Below, one piece after another: positions 1 through 8,980 of a DNA stretch of 64,000 nt. How positions within the stretch are numbered: the first letter of the stretch is position 1; every line of letters begins with the position of its first letter. A program made the position numbers and the translations under genes. The stretch spans positions 1-64,000 of the forward strand of contig NZ_FQTU01000009.1 in assembly GCF_900128885.1 (NCBI RefSeq), in the 5' to 3' direction. This DNA is from Alkalibacter saccharofermentans DSM 14828. Its GTDB lineage: Bacteria; Bacillota; Clostridia; Eubacteriales; Alkalibacteraceae. The notes beneath the pieces were generated by a model that saw nothing but the letters and a program-made list of their open reading frames with translations, had not been told where the DNA came from and ran no database searches.

Positions 1-126
1 GCACCACGGACACCGATGGTGTCCGAGTTCGTGGGCTTCGCCCAATATCTATCTCCCAGCTCATCGCATTTAAAGTGAACTTTATGCGCTGCCTGATCGA
101 TAGCTGCTGTTTCTCTGCTTTGCACG
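1..126 (-). repeat. Partial copy of the structured intergenic repeat
   Basis: Read on the minus strand, this segment carries the same blocks as the array at 19781-20253: a CGCATAAAGT/ACTTTAAATGCG hairpin, then GGGCGAAGCCC, then a GGACACC/GGTGTCC hairpin. The hairpin loop here is ATC rather than GAA, while the stem is unchanged. It starts directly after the tRNA-Leu terminator, and the junction (CGTGCAAAGC, then GAGAAACAGCA) matches the junction after the aminotransferase terminator at 19709-19730. The copy runs off the left edge of the window. Confidence 0.8.
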
Positions 127-158
127 TAAAAAGGACCCTTTTAGCAAAGGATCCTTAG
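127..158 (-). terminator. Terminator of tRNA-Leu
   Basis: On the minus strand, AAGGATCCTTT and AAAGGGTCCTT form a hairpin with one G-U pair, followed by five T. It lies 9 bp after the tRNA 3' end. The 3' arm and T-run are nearly identical to those of the terminator at 19679-19708. Confidence 0.8.
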
Positions 159-166
159 ATTGCAGA

Positions 167-253
<87 letters not shown>

Positions 254-394
254 GATTACTAGGTCATAATAACATAAAAGCTGATAATATGAAAGAGTAA
301 TCGATATTGAAATAGATAAAAAAACTCAAAATTGAAGTTTTAGCATCACTAATAGTTTATAATGTAATTAGTATTAAATGGGGGGATAACAAAA

Positions 395-1489
395 ATGGGA
401 ATAGAAAAATATTATATCGACAAGGACTCCTTAAAGGAATTTGATTCAAAGAGTGATCAGTTGATTGAGTTGATGAATAAATATATGAAGGACGATAATG
501 ATAGAAGAAATCTTATCGGAAATAATTCCATTGACGTGATGTACGACAATCACAGGCATCACGTCAATTTTATGAAATCTGTTTTTGTACTTAGAGATTC
601 TAAGATGTTTAATGAAATTGTGGAGTGGGCATATTTTAGTTATACATCGAGAGGATTTGACCCAATATACTTTCATACAGCAATTCCTATGTGGATTAAA
701 ACCATCAAGGATACATTTTCGGAAGCAACGGCAAACCAGGTTATACCGTACTATAATGAGATTTTAAATATTATCGAAGGGATAGATGTAGATAAGATAA
801 CTCACGAAAAAGACCATTCGAAAGTGAAATCTTCGTGGAATAAATTCCAAAAGGATTTATACCAAATTTTAATTAAAGGTGATTTTAGACTTGCGGTGAA
901 GTTGACAGAGACAGTGGTTAGCAATAGAGAAGATTTGAAAAGCACTTATTACGATGTGCTAAGGCCTGTAATGTATGAGATAGGTCTTTCTTGGGAGAAA
1001 GGGCTGATAACGACAGCCCAGGAACACTTAGCCACTTCAATTATTATAAGGTTGATGACGACCTTATACATGAAGTTTTTTGGATTAATAGATTATGCAA
1101 AGGGCAAATTTATAATGAGCGCGGCTCAAAACGAGTTTCACGAGGTAGGGGCAAGGATGATATCTGATTTATTGGAACTTGACGGGTGGGATGTGGAGTA
1201 CTATGGCGCAAACACACCTGTTGACTCTCTTTATGAAAGACTAGTATCAGATAAGCCTGATATCTTGGGAATATCGGTGGCAATGCCCTTTAATTTGCCT
1301 AAAGTAATAGAGTTTATAGAAAGAATTAGAGAAGACGACAGACTGAACAGCATGAAAATCATGGTTGGCGGTTATGCAGTATCAAATATGAGCAGCAAAG
1401 AAATTATACCTGCCGATTTGGTGGTTGGAGGAACTGAAGATCCTATAGTGCTTGCTGGAGAGTGGTGGAATAAAAGATGGACTTCTTAA
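395..1489 (+). CDS. CarH-like B12-binding photosensor-type protein without DNA-binding domain
   Basis: A 364-residue cytoplasmic protein. Residues about 150-230 form the helical cap of a B12-binding module and about 237-360 the Rossmann-type cobalamin domain. The cap contains W200 followed after nine residues by E210-H211, the Wx9EH signature of CarH/LitR adenosylcobalamin photoreceptors. The cobalamin domain has E247-F-H249-E-V-G252, the ExHxxG form of the lower-ligand motif, then a GGY/VGG phosphate-binding end. Residues 1-145 are helical, rich in aromatic residues and His, and I do not recognise them. There is no MerR DNA-binding domain, so the output must go through a partner. The next gene, a diguanylate cyclase, overlaps by 13 bp. 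A TATAAT box lies at 358-363 and a GGGGGG ribosome site precedes the ATG. A light or B12 sensor is inferred; a redox or plain B12 sensor remains possible. Confidence 0.82.
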   Translation: MGIEKYYIDKDSLKEFDSKSDQLIELMNKYMKDDNDRRNLIGNNSIDVMYDNHRHHVNFMKSVFVLRDSKMFNEIVEWAYFSYTSRGFDPIYFHTAIPMWIKTIKDTFSEATANQVIPYYNEILNIIEGIDVDKITHEKDHSKVKSSWNKFQKDLYQILIKGDFRLAVKLTETVVSNREDLKSTYYDVLRPVMYEIGLSWEKGLITTAQEHLATSIIIRLMTTLYMKFFGLIDYAKGKFIMSAAQNEFHEVGARMISDLLELDGWDVEYYGANTPVDSLYERLVSDKPDILGISVAMPFNLPKVIEFIERIREDDRLNSMKIMVGGYAVSNMSSKEIIPADLVVGGTEDPIVLAGEWWNKRWTS

Positions 1490-2421
1490 ATCTATTCAAA
1501 GACGAAATACTGAATTATCTGAAAGGTGATTCTGAAATTCCTATTATCGTAATTAATTCAGAAGGTGAGATATTCTACGCGAATAATGCCTTTTATTCTC
1601 TTGTCTCAAATAGGGTGGAAGTAAAAGCAACACATGATATAAACGAAATTTTTACCGTAGTTGTGGAAGAAACAGCAAATTCAAAAGAAATTACCTTGAT
1701 CCGTACTGACAAGCACAATTCTATAAAAATTACAGGTAAAACTATTCAAAAGGAAAAGAACATATTGGTTATTTTTGAAGACTATATCTTCAACGATGAT
1801 TCAATAACGGAAAAGCTTACGACTATGAACATTGAAATGTCAAATATCACTAGAGAGCTGGCAAAAAAAAATGCAAAGCTGGAACAGGCAAATAAAAAAA
1901 TAACTGAACTTCTTAACAAGGATTACCTGACCCAAGTGGGCAACCGCAAGTACTTCTACGAAAGGCTTGAGGCGATGATATCCTATTATAAAAGAACAAA
2001 AAATGGGAAGCTTGCGTTGGTTCTTTGCGATATTGACAACTTTAAGAATGTGAATGATACTTACGGCCACGACGTGGGAGATTTGGTCTTGGTTAATTTT
2101 GCCGGGGCATTAAAAGATAAACTTAGAAAAGAAGATGTGGTTGCAAGATTTGGAGGAGAGGAGTTTATCGTAATTTTAACTTGCAGCGATGAAGAAGATG
2201 TAAAAGAAGTGGCAGAACGACTAAGAAAACTAGTATCGAAGATAACTATTCCAGGTCACGATTTAACAGTGACAGCAAGTTTTGGAGCTACTGAATATCA
2301 TTTTGAAGATACGGTGGACTCAATAATTAAAAGAGCTGATGAAGCGATGTATGAAGCCAAGGATAAAGGTAGAAATAATGTTGTATATAAAAGCAGGCTG
2401 GATGGAACAAAAAACAATTAA
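1477..2421 (+). CDS. PAS-GGDEF diguanylate cyclase
   Basis: Makes cyclic di-GMP from two GTP. The 314-residue soluble protein has a PAS-like N-terminal domain (about 10-105), a coiled-coil linker (about 110-148) and a C-terminal GGDEF domain (about 149-308). The active site reads GGEEF at 226-230, with the DIDNFKNVND nucleotide-binding motif at 185-194. An inhibitory-site RxxD (217-220) sits exactly five residues before GGEEF, so product feedback is likely. No EAL domain and no membrane segment are present. The ATG lies inside the end of the upstream B12-sensor gene (13-bp overlap), which implies translational coupling. The B12 sensor is the probable regulator of this enzyme. Confidence 0.92.
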   Translation: MDFLNLFKDEILNYLKGDSEIPIIVINSEGEIFYANNAFYSLVSNRVEVKATHDINEIFTVVVEETANSKEITLIRTDKHNSIKITGKTIQKEKNILVIFEDYIFNDDSITEKLTTMNIEMSNITRELAKKNAKLEQANKKITELLNKDYLTQVGNRKYFYERLEAMISYYKRTKNGKLALVLCDIDNFKNVNDTYGHDVGDLVLVNFAGALKDKLRKEDVVARFGGEEFIVILTCSDEEDVKEVAERLRKLVSKITIPGHDLTVTASFGATEYHFEDTVDSIIKRADEAMYEAKDKGRNNVVYKSRLDGTKNN

Positions 2422-2452
2422 TTGCGTCTAAATGTACGAGGGGGTCAAAGTG

Positions 2453-3019
2453 ATGGGCATAAATGAATCTAATCTCATTAAGGATCTGAAAAAGGGCAAA
2501 AATGAAGCCTTTGAATTGATTGTAAAAGAGTATGGAAACAAAGTTTATAATCTAATTGTTAAAATGATTTCAGACAGAGAAGACGCAAGAGATTTAACTC
2601 AGGATGTATTTATAAGAGTTTATAATAATATTGATTTTTTCAGAGGTGAAAGCAGCTTCTATACATGGATATACTCAATTGCAGTTAATTGCTCCAAAGA
2701 CTACTGGAGAAAGAAAAAAGAGTATTTTTCACTGGATAACATCCGAGAAATTTCAGATGGTGAGAATAAAACAGAGTCAACTGCTGAAACAAATGAGCTA
2801 AGGGCTATTATATTTGCTGAGATTTATAAGCTGGATACTGATCATAGGGAGGCAGTGATTCTAAGAGACGTAATGGGGTTTTCATATTCGGAAATTTCAG
2901 AGATTCTTGGGGTCTCCCAGGGGACGGTGAAATCAAGAATAAGCAGAGGCAGATATAAGTTAAGAAGTTGTCTCCAAAGTCTGAATGTTTATGAAGGAGG
3001 TAACAAAGATGGATCATGA
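2453..3019 (+). CDS. ECF-type RNA polymerase sigma factor
   Basis: A 188-residue sigma-70 family protein with only regions 2 and 4. Region 2 spans about 15-90 (DARDLTQDVFIRVY and the tryptophan-rich SSFYTWIYSIAVNC). Region 4 is at about 125-180 (GFSYSEISEILGVSQGTVKSR helix-turn-helix). The ATG at 2453 was chosen because GAGGGGG at 2439-2445 is well spaced for it; an in-frame ATG at 2432 lacks a ribosome site. It starts 31 bp after the diguanylate cyclase stop and overlaps the anti-sigma gene by 11 bp, so all four genes from 395 look like one operon. Confidence 0.93.
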   Translation: MGINESNLIKDLKKGKNEAFELIVKEYGNKVYNLIVKMISDREDARDLTQDVFIRVYNNIDFFRGESSFYTWIYSIAVNCSKDYWRKKKEYFSLDNIREISDGENKTESTAETNELRAIIFAEIYKLDTDHREAVILRDVMGFSYSEISEILGVSQGTVKSRISRGRYKLRSCLQSLNVYEGGNKDGS

Positions 3020-4178
3020 AAGATATATAGACTTGATCAGCAGAGATGTTGACAAAGACTTGAGTGGGGATGAAAAAAAAGAGCTTGATCATCACTTGCA
3101 ATCATGTGAAGAATGTAGCAGCTATTATCAAGATTTGATGGCAGATAAAGCGGTTTTAGATGGCATGGTGGTTCACGAGCTCAAAGATAAGGATAAAAAA
3201 CAAATTGAAAACAATATGAAAAGCATTAAAAATAGAATGCCTAAAATGAAAAAATACCTTCCATATGCTGCCGGGCTTATAATAGTTTTGGCTATAGCAG
3301 GAACCACTCTTAGCAATCTATTTATGATGGGAAGAAGCGATGACTCAGCGTCAGACTCAGGAAGCGGATATCCCGGCTTCGAATCTCCGGAACAATGGGA
3401 GGGAGATGCGCCTCAAGAAGACATCGCTAGAGACAGCGACGGTGGGAATCAATCGGCTGCTGAAAACGTTGAAATCAGCAGAGAGTTCGATGTTTCAAAA
3501 ATAGTCTATCGAGGGAATATCAGCCTTTATACTGAAGATTATAAAGAAACAGCGGACAGGATAAGCACATTAGTGCTTAGTCAAGGTGGATTCATTCAGG
3601 AGGCGAGCGCAAATTACTATGATGTGGCTGCCGAAAGAAGTGAAAAAGCGGGGTATATGATAGTCAGGGTGCCTTCTGAGGGATTTTCTGAAACGATGAA
3701 GGAAATAGAAAGCTATGGAGATGCGATGAGATCGGGCATTGCTTCTACAAATATAACACAACAGTACCAAGATATAGAGGGGGAACTGGACAGCTATTTA
3801 ATTCAGGAAGAAAGGTTGCTTGATTATCTGTCACAGGCTGAGTCAATAAATGATATGCTGTCGATAGAGTCCGAGCTGACAAGAGTGCGCAGGGAAATAA
3901 ACCATAGATCGACTATGCTAAAGAACTGGGATAAAGAAGTTGCATATTCTACAATTAATATCAATATCTATGAAAGGACATTGCCTACAAGCAAGGTTCA
4001 AACGCCGTTTGAAGACTTTGGGAGAAGAATCAGGGAAGCTTTTATACAGTCTGTTAACTATCTTCTGAAGCTGATAGTGGATGCATCTATAATGATTGTA
4101 AGGTTAATGCCATTTGCTGTAGTGGCACTTGGAACGGCTTATATTGTCAGAATTTTATTGAGTAAGTATAAAAAATAG
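3009..4178 (+). CDS. Transmembrane anti-sigma factor with zinc-finger and DUF4349 domains
   Basis: Predicted to hold the upstream ECF sigma factor inactive at the membrane. The N-terminus has a zf-HC2 type motif, H29-xxx-C33-xx-C36. A first membrane helix lies at about 87-105, followed by a low-complexity Ser/Asp/Gly linker. An extracytoplasmic DUF4349 domain (about 160-335) contains a coiled-coil stretch, and a C-terminal membrane helix ends in a short Lys-rich tail. The start at 3009 is preceded by GAAGGAGG; an earlier in-frame ATG at 2985 lies further inside the sigma gene. DUF4349 modules fused to zf-HC2 are common in Firmicutes; the signal they sense is unknown. Confidence 0.9.
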   Translation: MDHERYIDLISRDVDKDLSGDEKKELDHHLQSCEECSSYYQDLMADKAVLDGMVVHELKDKDKKQIENNMKSIKNRMPKMKKYLPYAAGLIIVLAIAGTTLSNLFMMGRSDDSASDSGSGYPGFESPEQWEGDAPQEDIARDSDGGNQSAAENVEISREFDVSKIVYRGNISLYTEDYKETADRISTLVLSQGGFIQEASANYYDVAAERSEKAGYMIVRVPSEGFSETMKEIESYGDAMRSGIASTNITQQYQDIEGELDSYLIQEERLLDYLSQAESINDMLSIESELTRVRREINHRSTMLKNWDKEVAYSTININIYERTLPTSKVQTPFEDFGRRIREAFIQSVNYLLKLIVDASIMIVRLMPFAVVALGTAYIVRILLSKYKK

Positions 4179-4186
4179 ATATTTTG

Positions 4187-4216
4187 AATCCTTCGCCTTG
4201 TGGGCGAAGGATTTTG
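4187..4216 (+). terminator. Terminator of the sensor/sigma operon
   Basis: AATCCTTCGCC and GGCGAAGGATT form a perfect 11-bp stem around TTGTG, followed by TTTTG. It lies 9 bp after the anti-sigma stop and closes the operon that begins at 395. Confidence 0.85.
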
Positions 4217-4289
4217 AATATTATAAGCTTAAAATGTTATAATATGTGTTAAACTATAGTGGATATAAATTTAGAGAAGAGGGTGAATT

Positions 4290-6959
4290 ATGGAACCAAA
4301 AAAAATGATTATAATTGACGGTTACAGTTTAATATACAGGACATTTTATGGAGTAAGGCCTATGGCAACTAAAGACGGCATTCCAACTAATGTTATTTTC
4401 GGCTTTGCAAATATTTTAATTAATATTCTAGAAAACTATAATCCGGATTATATAGGTGTTGCATTTGATGAGAAAAAGCCAACTTTCAGGCATGATTCTT
4501 ACGAAAACTATAAAGCGGGAAGAATGCTCATGCCTGAGGACTTGGAGAAACAGATAGATTTAGTTATGGAAATGCTGGTGCTTATGGATATTAAAAAAAT
4601 ATCCCTGCCTGGCTATGAAGCGGATGATTTAATTGGCACAATCTCGAAATCTTGTTCAAAAAGTGGAATTGAAGTCGACATTTTGACAGGAGACCGAGAC
4701 TCGTTCCAACTGATAGATCCAAATATAAAGGTGTTGTATACAAAAAAAGGCATCAGTGAAGTTGAGATATACGACGAAGGAAAGATAATGGATCAGTATG
4801 GAGTATCTCCCAGAGACCTTATAGATGTTAAGGGACTGATGGGGGATAAGTCAGACAATATACCGGGCGTAGCAGGTATTGGAGAAAAGACAGCCATAAA
4901 GTTGATAAAAGAGTATGGTGATATAGAGGGCGTTTATGCCAATATCCACGAAATAAAAGGCAAAATGCAGGAGAAGCTTCTGAATGATAAGGAAAATGCT
5001 TTTTTAAGTAGGCACTTGGCAGAAATAGTTACCCATGTGCCTCTGGAGTTCAATATCGGAGAATATGAAACGTTGAATTATAAATCTAAAGAAGTCGTTG
5101 ATTTTTTTGAAAGGCTTGAGTGCTTCTCAATAGTTGCAAAAATTGCAGGAAGTGATTCCCCTAATCAGGAAAATGAAAAAATAAATACCAATAAAATTAC
5201 AGAAGTTACAGATAACAAGCTGCTGCAAGAGGCAATAACTGTAATGAAAAAAGCCAGAGAGATTTATATTGCATACGTTGCGGAAAGAGATTATGAAAGT
5301 TTTTTAAAAGCGATTGCAGTATCAGTTGAAGGCAATTGTTATTATATTTCGTCAAATATATTCGGTGAAGATCAAATTGCCCAGAACATTAAGGAAGTGT
5401 TTGAATCAGAGAACATTAAAAAAATAGGTCATGACTTTAAAAGGCTCTATTCATGGGCGTTAAAACAAGGCATTAATCTTCAAGGTGTCGAATTTGATGC
5501 TTATTTAGCCGCTTATCTTATAGATCCTTCCGATAACAGATACAAAATGAATGATCTGGCATCGAAGTATTTAAACAAAGAAATAATCTCAGATGAGGAG
5601 CTGTACGGAAAAGGAAAATCAAAAAAAACCTTTGATAGTTTGGAACGAGAAATCGCAATGACTACGATGTGTACTCATGCGGATTTGATGGAGGACTTAA
5701 GGAGGCTCTTAGCCCCCCAGATTGAGGAGTACGCAATGGCAAGCCTATACAAAGACATCGAACTGCCGCTGACAGAAGTATTGGCTTTTTTCGAACATGA
5801 AGGCTTCAGAATTGATTTGGAAGAGTTAGACAGGCTGGATGTGGAATTTGACGAAAAGCTGGGGAACCTTAAAAAAGAAATTTATTCTTTATCGGGACAA
5901 GAGTTCAATATAAACTCGCCAAAACAATTGGGTGAAGTGTTATTTGAGAAGTTGATGCTACCTGTGGTTAAAAAGACTAAGACAGGATACTCAACAGATG
6001 CTGAAGTTTTGGAGAAGCTAAAAGGAAAGCATCCGGTTATTACCCACATCTTAGACTATAGGACTGTATCCAAACTCAGCTCGACATATGTCAAAGGATT
6101 CAAGCAGATAATTAACTTCAAAACTGAGAAGATACATTCAACGTTCAACCAGGCATTGACCACCACGGGAAGAATCAGCAGTTCAGATCCAAATCTGCAA
6201 AATATACCTGTAAAGATAGAGATAGGAAAAAAAATCAGGAAAGTATTTATTCCTTCGAAAAAAGATCAAGTATTGATCGATGCGGATTACTCACAGATTG
6301 AATTGAGAATCTTGGCCCATATTTCCGGTGACGAAACTCTCATAAGTTCATTTATAAATGAGGAAGACATACACACAAGAACTGCATCTGAAATTTTTGG
6401 AGTGGAAATAGAAGATGTCACATCAACTCAGAGGGTATATGCTAAAGCCATAAACTTCGGACTTATTTACGGAAAACAAGCATATGGCTTATCCCAAGAT
6501 CTGGGGATATCCAGAAAAGAGGCACAAGATTATATAGACAGGTATTTCGGAAGATATCCCAAGGTGGAGGATTATATGAAAAATATCGTTAAAGAAGCTA
6601 AGGACAAAGGATTCGTGACAACATTGTTTGGCAGAAGAAGATACCTTCCAGAGATACATTCACGAAACGCTATGATTGCAAAAAGCGGAGAAAGACTTGC
6701 TTTGAATACGCCAATTCAAGGAAGCGCAGCGGATATAATTAAAATTGCTATGATTGACGTATACAGAGAGCTTAAGACAAAAAAATCAGATGCCAAATTA
6801 ATATTGACTGTGCATGATGAGCTGGTGATCGATTGTCCCCTGGAAGAAGTTGATGAAGTGAAAGCAATAGTAAAAGATAAAATGGAAGGAGCAGCCAGTT
6901 TGAAAGTTCCCATGACAGTGGAAATATCTCAGGGAGAAAACTGGTATCAAGCAAAATAG
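4290..6959 (+). CDS. polA: DNA polymerase I
   Basis: Gap filling and RNA primer removal. The 889 residues comprise a 5'-3' exonuclease domain (1 to about 290; GDRDSFQL and KGLMGDKSDNIPGV), a 3'-5' exonuclease-like domain (about 300-480) and a family A polymerase domain. Polymerase motif A is DADYSQIELR from residue 664, motif B contains KAINFGLIYG, and motif C is TVHDELVID. The middle domain lacks the usual DxE metal-binding motif at its start (it reads YVAERDY), so proofreading is probably lost, as in several Gram-positive Pol I enzymes. It is the first gene of a run that continues with a pseudouridine synthase 4 bp downstream. Confidence 0.98.
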   Translation: MEPKKMIIIDGYSLIYRTFYGVRPMATKDGIPTNVIFGFANILINILENYNPDYIGVAFDEKKPTFRHDSYENYKAGRMLMPEDLEKQIDLVMEMLVLMDIKKISLPGYEADDLIGTISKSCSKSGIEVDILTGDRDSFQLIDPNIKVLYTKKGISEVEIYDEGKIMDQYGVSPRDLIDVKGLMGDKSDNIPGVAGIGEKTAIKLIKEYGDIEGVYANIHEIKGKMQEKLLNDKENAFLSRHLAEIVTHVPLEFNIGEYETLNYKSKEVVDFFERLECFSIVAKIAGSDSPNQENEKINTNKITEVTDNKLLQEAITVMKKAREIYIAYVAERDYESFLKAIAVSVEGNCYYISSNIFGEDQIAQNIKEVFESENIKKIGHDFKRLYSWALKQGINLQGVEFDAYLAAYLIDPSDNRYKMNDLASKYLNKEIISDEELYGKGKSKKTFDSLEREIAMTTMCTHADLMEDLRRLLAPQIEEYAMASLYKDIELPLTEVLAFFEHEGFRIDLEELDRLDVEFDEKLGNLKKEIYSLSGQEFNINSPKQLGEVLFEKLMLPVVKKTKTGYSTDAEVLEKLKGKHPVITHILDYRTVSKLSSTYVKGFKQIINFKTEKIHSTFNQALTTTGRISSSDPNLQNIPVKIEIGKKIRKVFIPSKKDQVLIDADYSQIELRILAHISGDETLISSFINEEDIHTRTASEIFGVEIEDVTSTQRVYAKAINFGLIYGKQAYGLSQDLGISRKEAQDYIDRYFGRYPKVEDYMKNIVKEAKDKGFVTTLFGRRRYLPEIHSRNAMIAKSGERLALNTPIQGSAADIIKIAMIDVYRELKTKKSDAKLILTVHDELVIDCPLEEVDEVKAIVKDKMEGAASLKVPMTVEISQGENWYQAK

Positions 6960-6963
6960 GGCA

Positions 6964-7935
6964 ATGAAAGAAATAAATATTACAAAGAACGAAGAAAATC
7001 AAAGACTGGACAGGTTTATGGGTAAGTTGTTGAAGCAAGCTGGTAAGGGGTTTGTACTCAAATCCATTCGCAAAAAATATATAAAAGTAAACGGAAAAAA
7101 AACATCACCTTCTTACAGGCTGGAAGAAGGTGATGTTGTCAGCATTTATCTCGCTGAAGCCACTGTGGATAAATTCTCGGTAAAAGACGGGGATTATTTG
7201 GGAAAAAATTGCGAACAAGATATAATCAGTGATAATGATGTCCTGTATGAAGACGAAAATTTATTGGCAATAAATAAAAAGACAGGGACCTTAACTCATG
7301 GGGATCAAAATGGCGTTGTAGAAATGGCTAAGAGGTATCTTGTTAATAGAGGCGATTATGATCCGAAAAAGGAAATAACATTTGCACCAGCGTGCTGCAA
7401 TCGCCTTGACAAGAACACCAGCGGTATAATTTTAATTGCTAAAAACAACAAGACTTTGATGGAGACTAATAAAAAAATTGCCGACCACAAGATAAAAAAA
7501 ATTTACTTGGCATTTATCGATGGCTGCATAAAAGATGCTATGGATTTAAAAGGTTATATTCTAAAAGACAATCGATTGAACAAATCTCAGATTTTTGAGA
7601 CTTATGTGGAAGGATCAAAATACGTAGAGACTATAGTAAAACCCATTAAGATGGGACAAGACTTCACCTTGGCTGAAATAGAATTGGTAACTGGAAGATC
7701 ACATCAAATCAGAGCTCACTTAAGCTATATAAAAAAGCCAATAGTTGGAGATATGAAATATGGCAACAGGAAAACTAACGATTATTTTTATAAAAAATAT
7801 AAAATAGAAGGTCAGATGCTGCATAATAGCAAAGTGGTTATAGATGATTACTTCAGTTCGGGGAAAAGTTTGAAAATCTCAGCACCATTTCCTGATAAAT
7901 ATGTGAAAATAATAAATGATTCATTAGGAGAGTGA
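6964..7935 (+). CDS. RluA-family pseudouridine synthase with S4 domain
   Basis: Isomerises uridine to pseudouridine in RNA, probably rRNA. The 323-residue protein has an N-terminal S4 RNA-binding domain (about 10-65) and a RluA-type catalytic domain. The catalytic Asp is D149 in NRLDKNTSG, and the later GRSHQIRAHL motif is present. The ATG lies 4 bp after the polA stop. A second RluA paralogue is at 41267-42157; the target base of neither can be fixed from sequence. Confidence 0.92.
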   Translation: MKEINITKNEENQRLDRFMGKLLKQAGKGFVLKSIRKKYIKVNGKKTSPSYRLEEGDVVSIYLAEATVDKFSVKDGDYLGKNCEQDIISDNDVLYEDENLLAINKKTGTLTHGDQNGVVEMAKRYLVNRGDYDPKKEITFAPACCNRLDKNTSGIILIAKNNKTLMETNKKIADHKIKKIYLAFIDGCIKDAMDLKGYILKDNRLNKSQIFETYVEGSKYVETIVKPIKMGQDFTLAEIELVTGRSHQIRAHLSYIKKPIVGDMKYGNRKTNDYFYKKYKIEGQMLHNSKVVIDDYFSSGKSLKISAPFPDKYVKIINDSLGE

Positions 7936-7939
7936 TATA

Positions 7940-8488
7940 ATGCCTTACTGGAACAGCAGGGGACTCAGAGGCAGTACTCTTGAAGAATTTGTAAACCTAA
8001 CAAATGAAGAATATTTGCGATGTGGGCTTGCAGTAATTCAGAAGCTGCCCACGTCCATTAAGCCGATAAAACTGGATAAGCAAAAAGGCGTGATTACATT
8101 AGCATATTTCGATCAGAAAAGTACAGTCGATTATATGGGGAATATTCAGGGGATTCCAGTTTGCTTCGATGTAAAAGAAACCAGCAGGGACAGTCTCCCC
8201 ATCTCCAACATCCACGGTCATCAGATCGAATTCATGGAGCAATTTGCAAAGCAAAGTGGACTATCATATATTATAGTGTTTTTTTCAAAGATTGATAGAT
8301 ATTTTTTGATACCCTTTGAAGATATAAAGTATTACTGGGACAAGTCTAGGCATGGCGGAAGAAAGTCAATTTCATGGAAAGTCTTGGACACCCAATTCGA
8401 AATAAAAAGGGAAGGAGTATTTCTACTCCATTACCTACAAGCGGTAAATGCATATCTGAACAAAATTAAAGAAGATGAACATAAATAA
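7940..8488 (+). CDS. recU: Holliday junction resolvase RecU
   Basis: Cleaves four-way DNA junctions during recombination and repair in Firmicutes. The 182-residue protein has the family landmarks: N-terminal NSRGLRGSTLEEFVN..TN, the catalytic core STVDYMG..GIPVCFDVKET with its Asp, Glu and Lys residues, then NIHGHQIEFM and a VFFSK..RYFLIPFE strand pair. It starts 4 bp after the pseudouridine synthase, with GGAGAGTG as ribosome site. RecU is often beside a penicillin-binding protein gene; here it is with polA and rnhA. Confidence 0.93.
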   Translation: MPYWNSRGLRGSTLEEFVNLTNEEYLRCGLAVIQKLPTSIKPIKLDKQKGVITLAYFDQKSTVDYMGNIQGIPVCFDVKETSRDSLPISNIHGHQIEFMEQFAKQSGLSYIIVFFSKIDRYFLIPFEDIKYYWDKSRHGGRKSISWKVLDTQFEIKREGVFLLHYLQAVNAYLNKIKEDEHK

Positions 8489-8506
8489 CGAAGCGGAGTT
8501 GAAGCA

Positions 8507-8962
8507 ATGAAAGAAGTAATAATATATACCGACGGAGGCTGCAGGGGGAATGATTCTTCAATAGACAATGTTGGTGGAATTGGTGCCGTGCTGATGTACC
8601 CATCTAAGGGATATGTTAAAGAAGTCAAGGAAGGATTTAAAAATACTACAAACAACCAAATGGAGCTTTTAGCAGTAATAACTGGCCTAAAGCTGCTAAA
8701 GGAAAAATGCAAGGTAAAAATTTACAGTGACTCCGCTTATGTCGTTAATGCATTCAATCAAAATTGGGTTGATTCATGGAAGAAAAAGAATTGGACAAGG
8801 GGAAAAAGTGGCGAGCTGAAAAACAGAGAGCTTTGGATTGAATTATATGAGCTGGTATCAAAACACGATGTGGAGTTTATAAAGGTGAAAGGACATAGCG
8901 ACAATACTTATAATAACCGAGCTGACCAGCTTGTTAATGAAGCTATGGATGAAATATCATAA
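8507..8962 (+). CDS. rnhA: Ribonuclease HI
   Basis: Degrades RNA in RNA-DNA hybrids. At 151 residues it has the usual length. The four catalytic acids are visible: D9 (YTDGG), E53 (NNQMELLA), D75 (YSDSAYV) and D140 (NNRADQL), with H130 of the GHSDN loop. The basic handle region (WKKKNW) suggests the bacterial type HI form with good substrate binding. It lies 18 bp after recU and 18 bp before the folate cyclo-ligase gene, in the same operon. Confidence 0.95.
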   Translation: MKEVIIYTDGGCRGNDSSIDNVGGIGAVLMYPSKGYVKEVKEGFKNTTNNQMELLAVITGLKLLKEKCKVKIYSDSAYVVNAFNQNWVDSWKKKNWTRGKSGELKNRELWIELYELVSKHDVEFIKVKGHSDNTYNNRADQLVNEAMDEIS

Positions 8963-8980
8963 AGAAAGTGACGATCAAAT

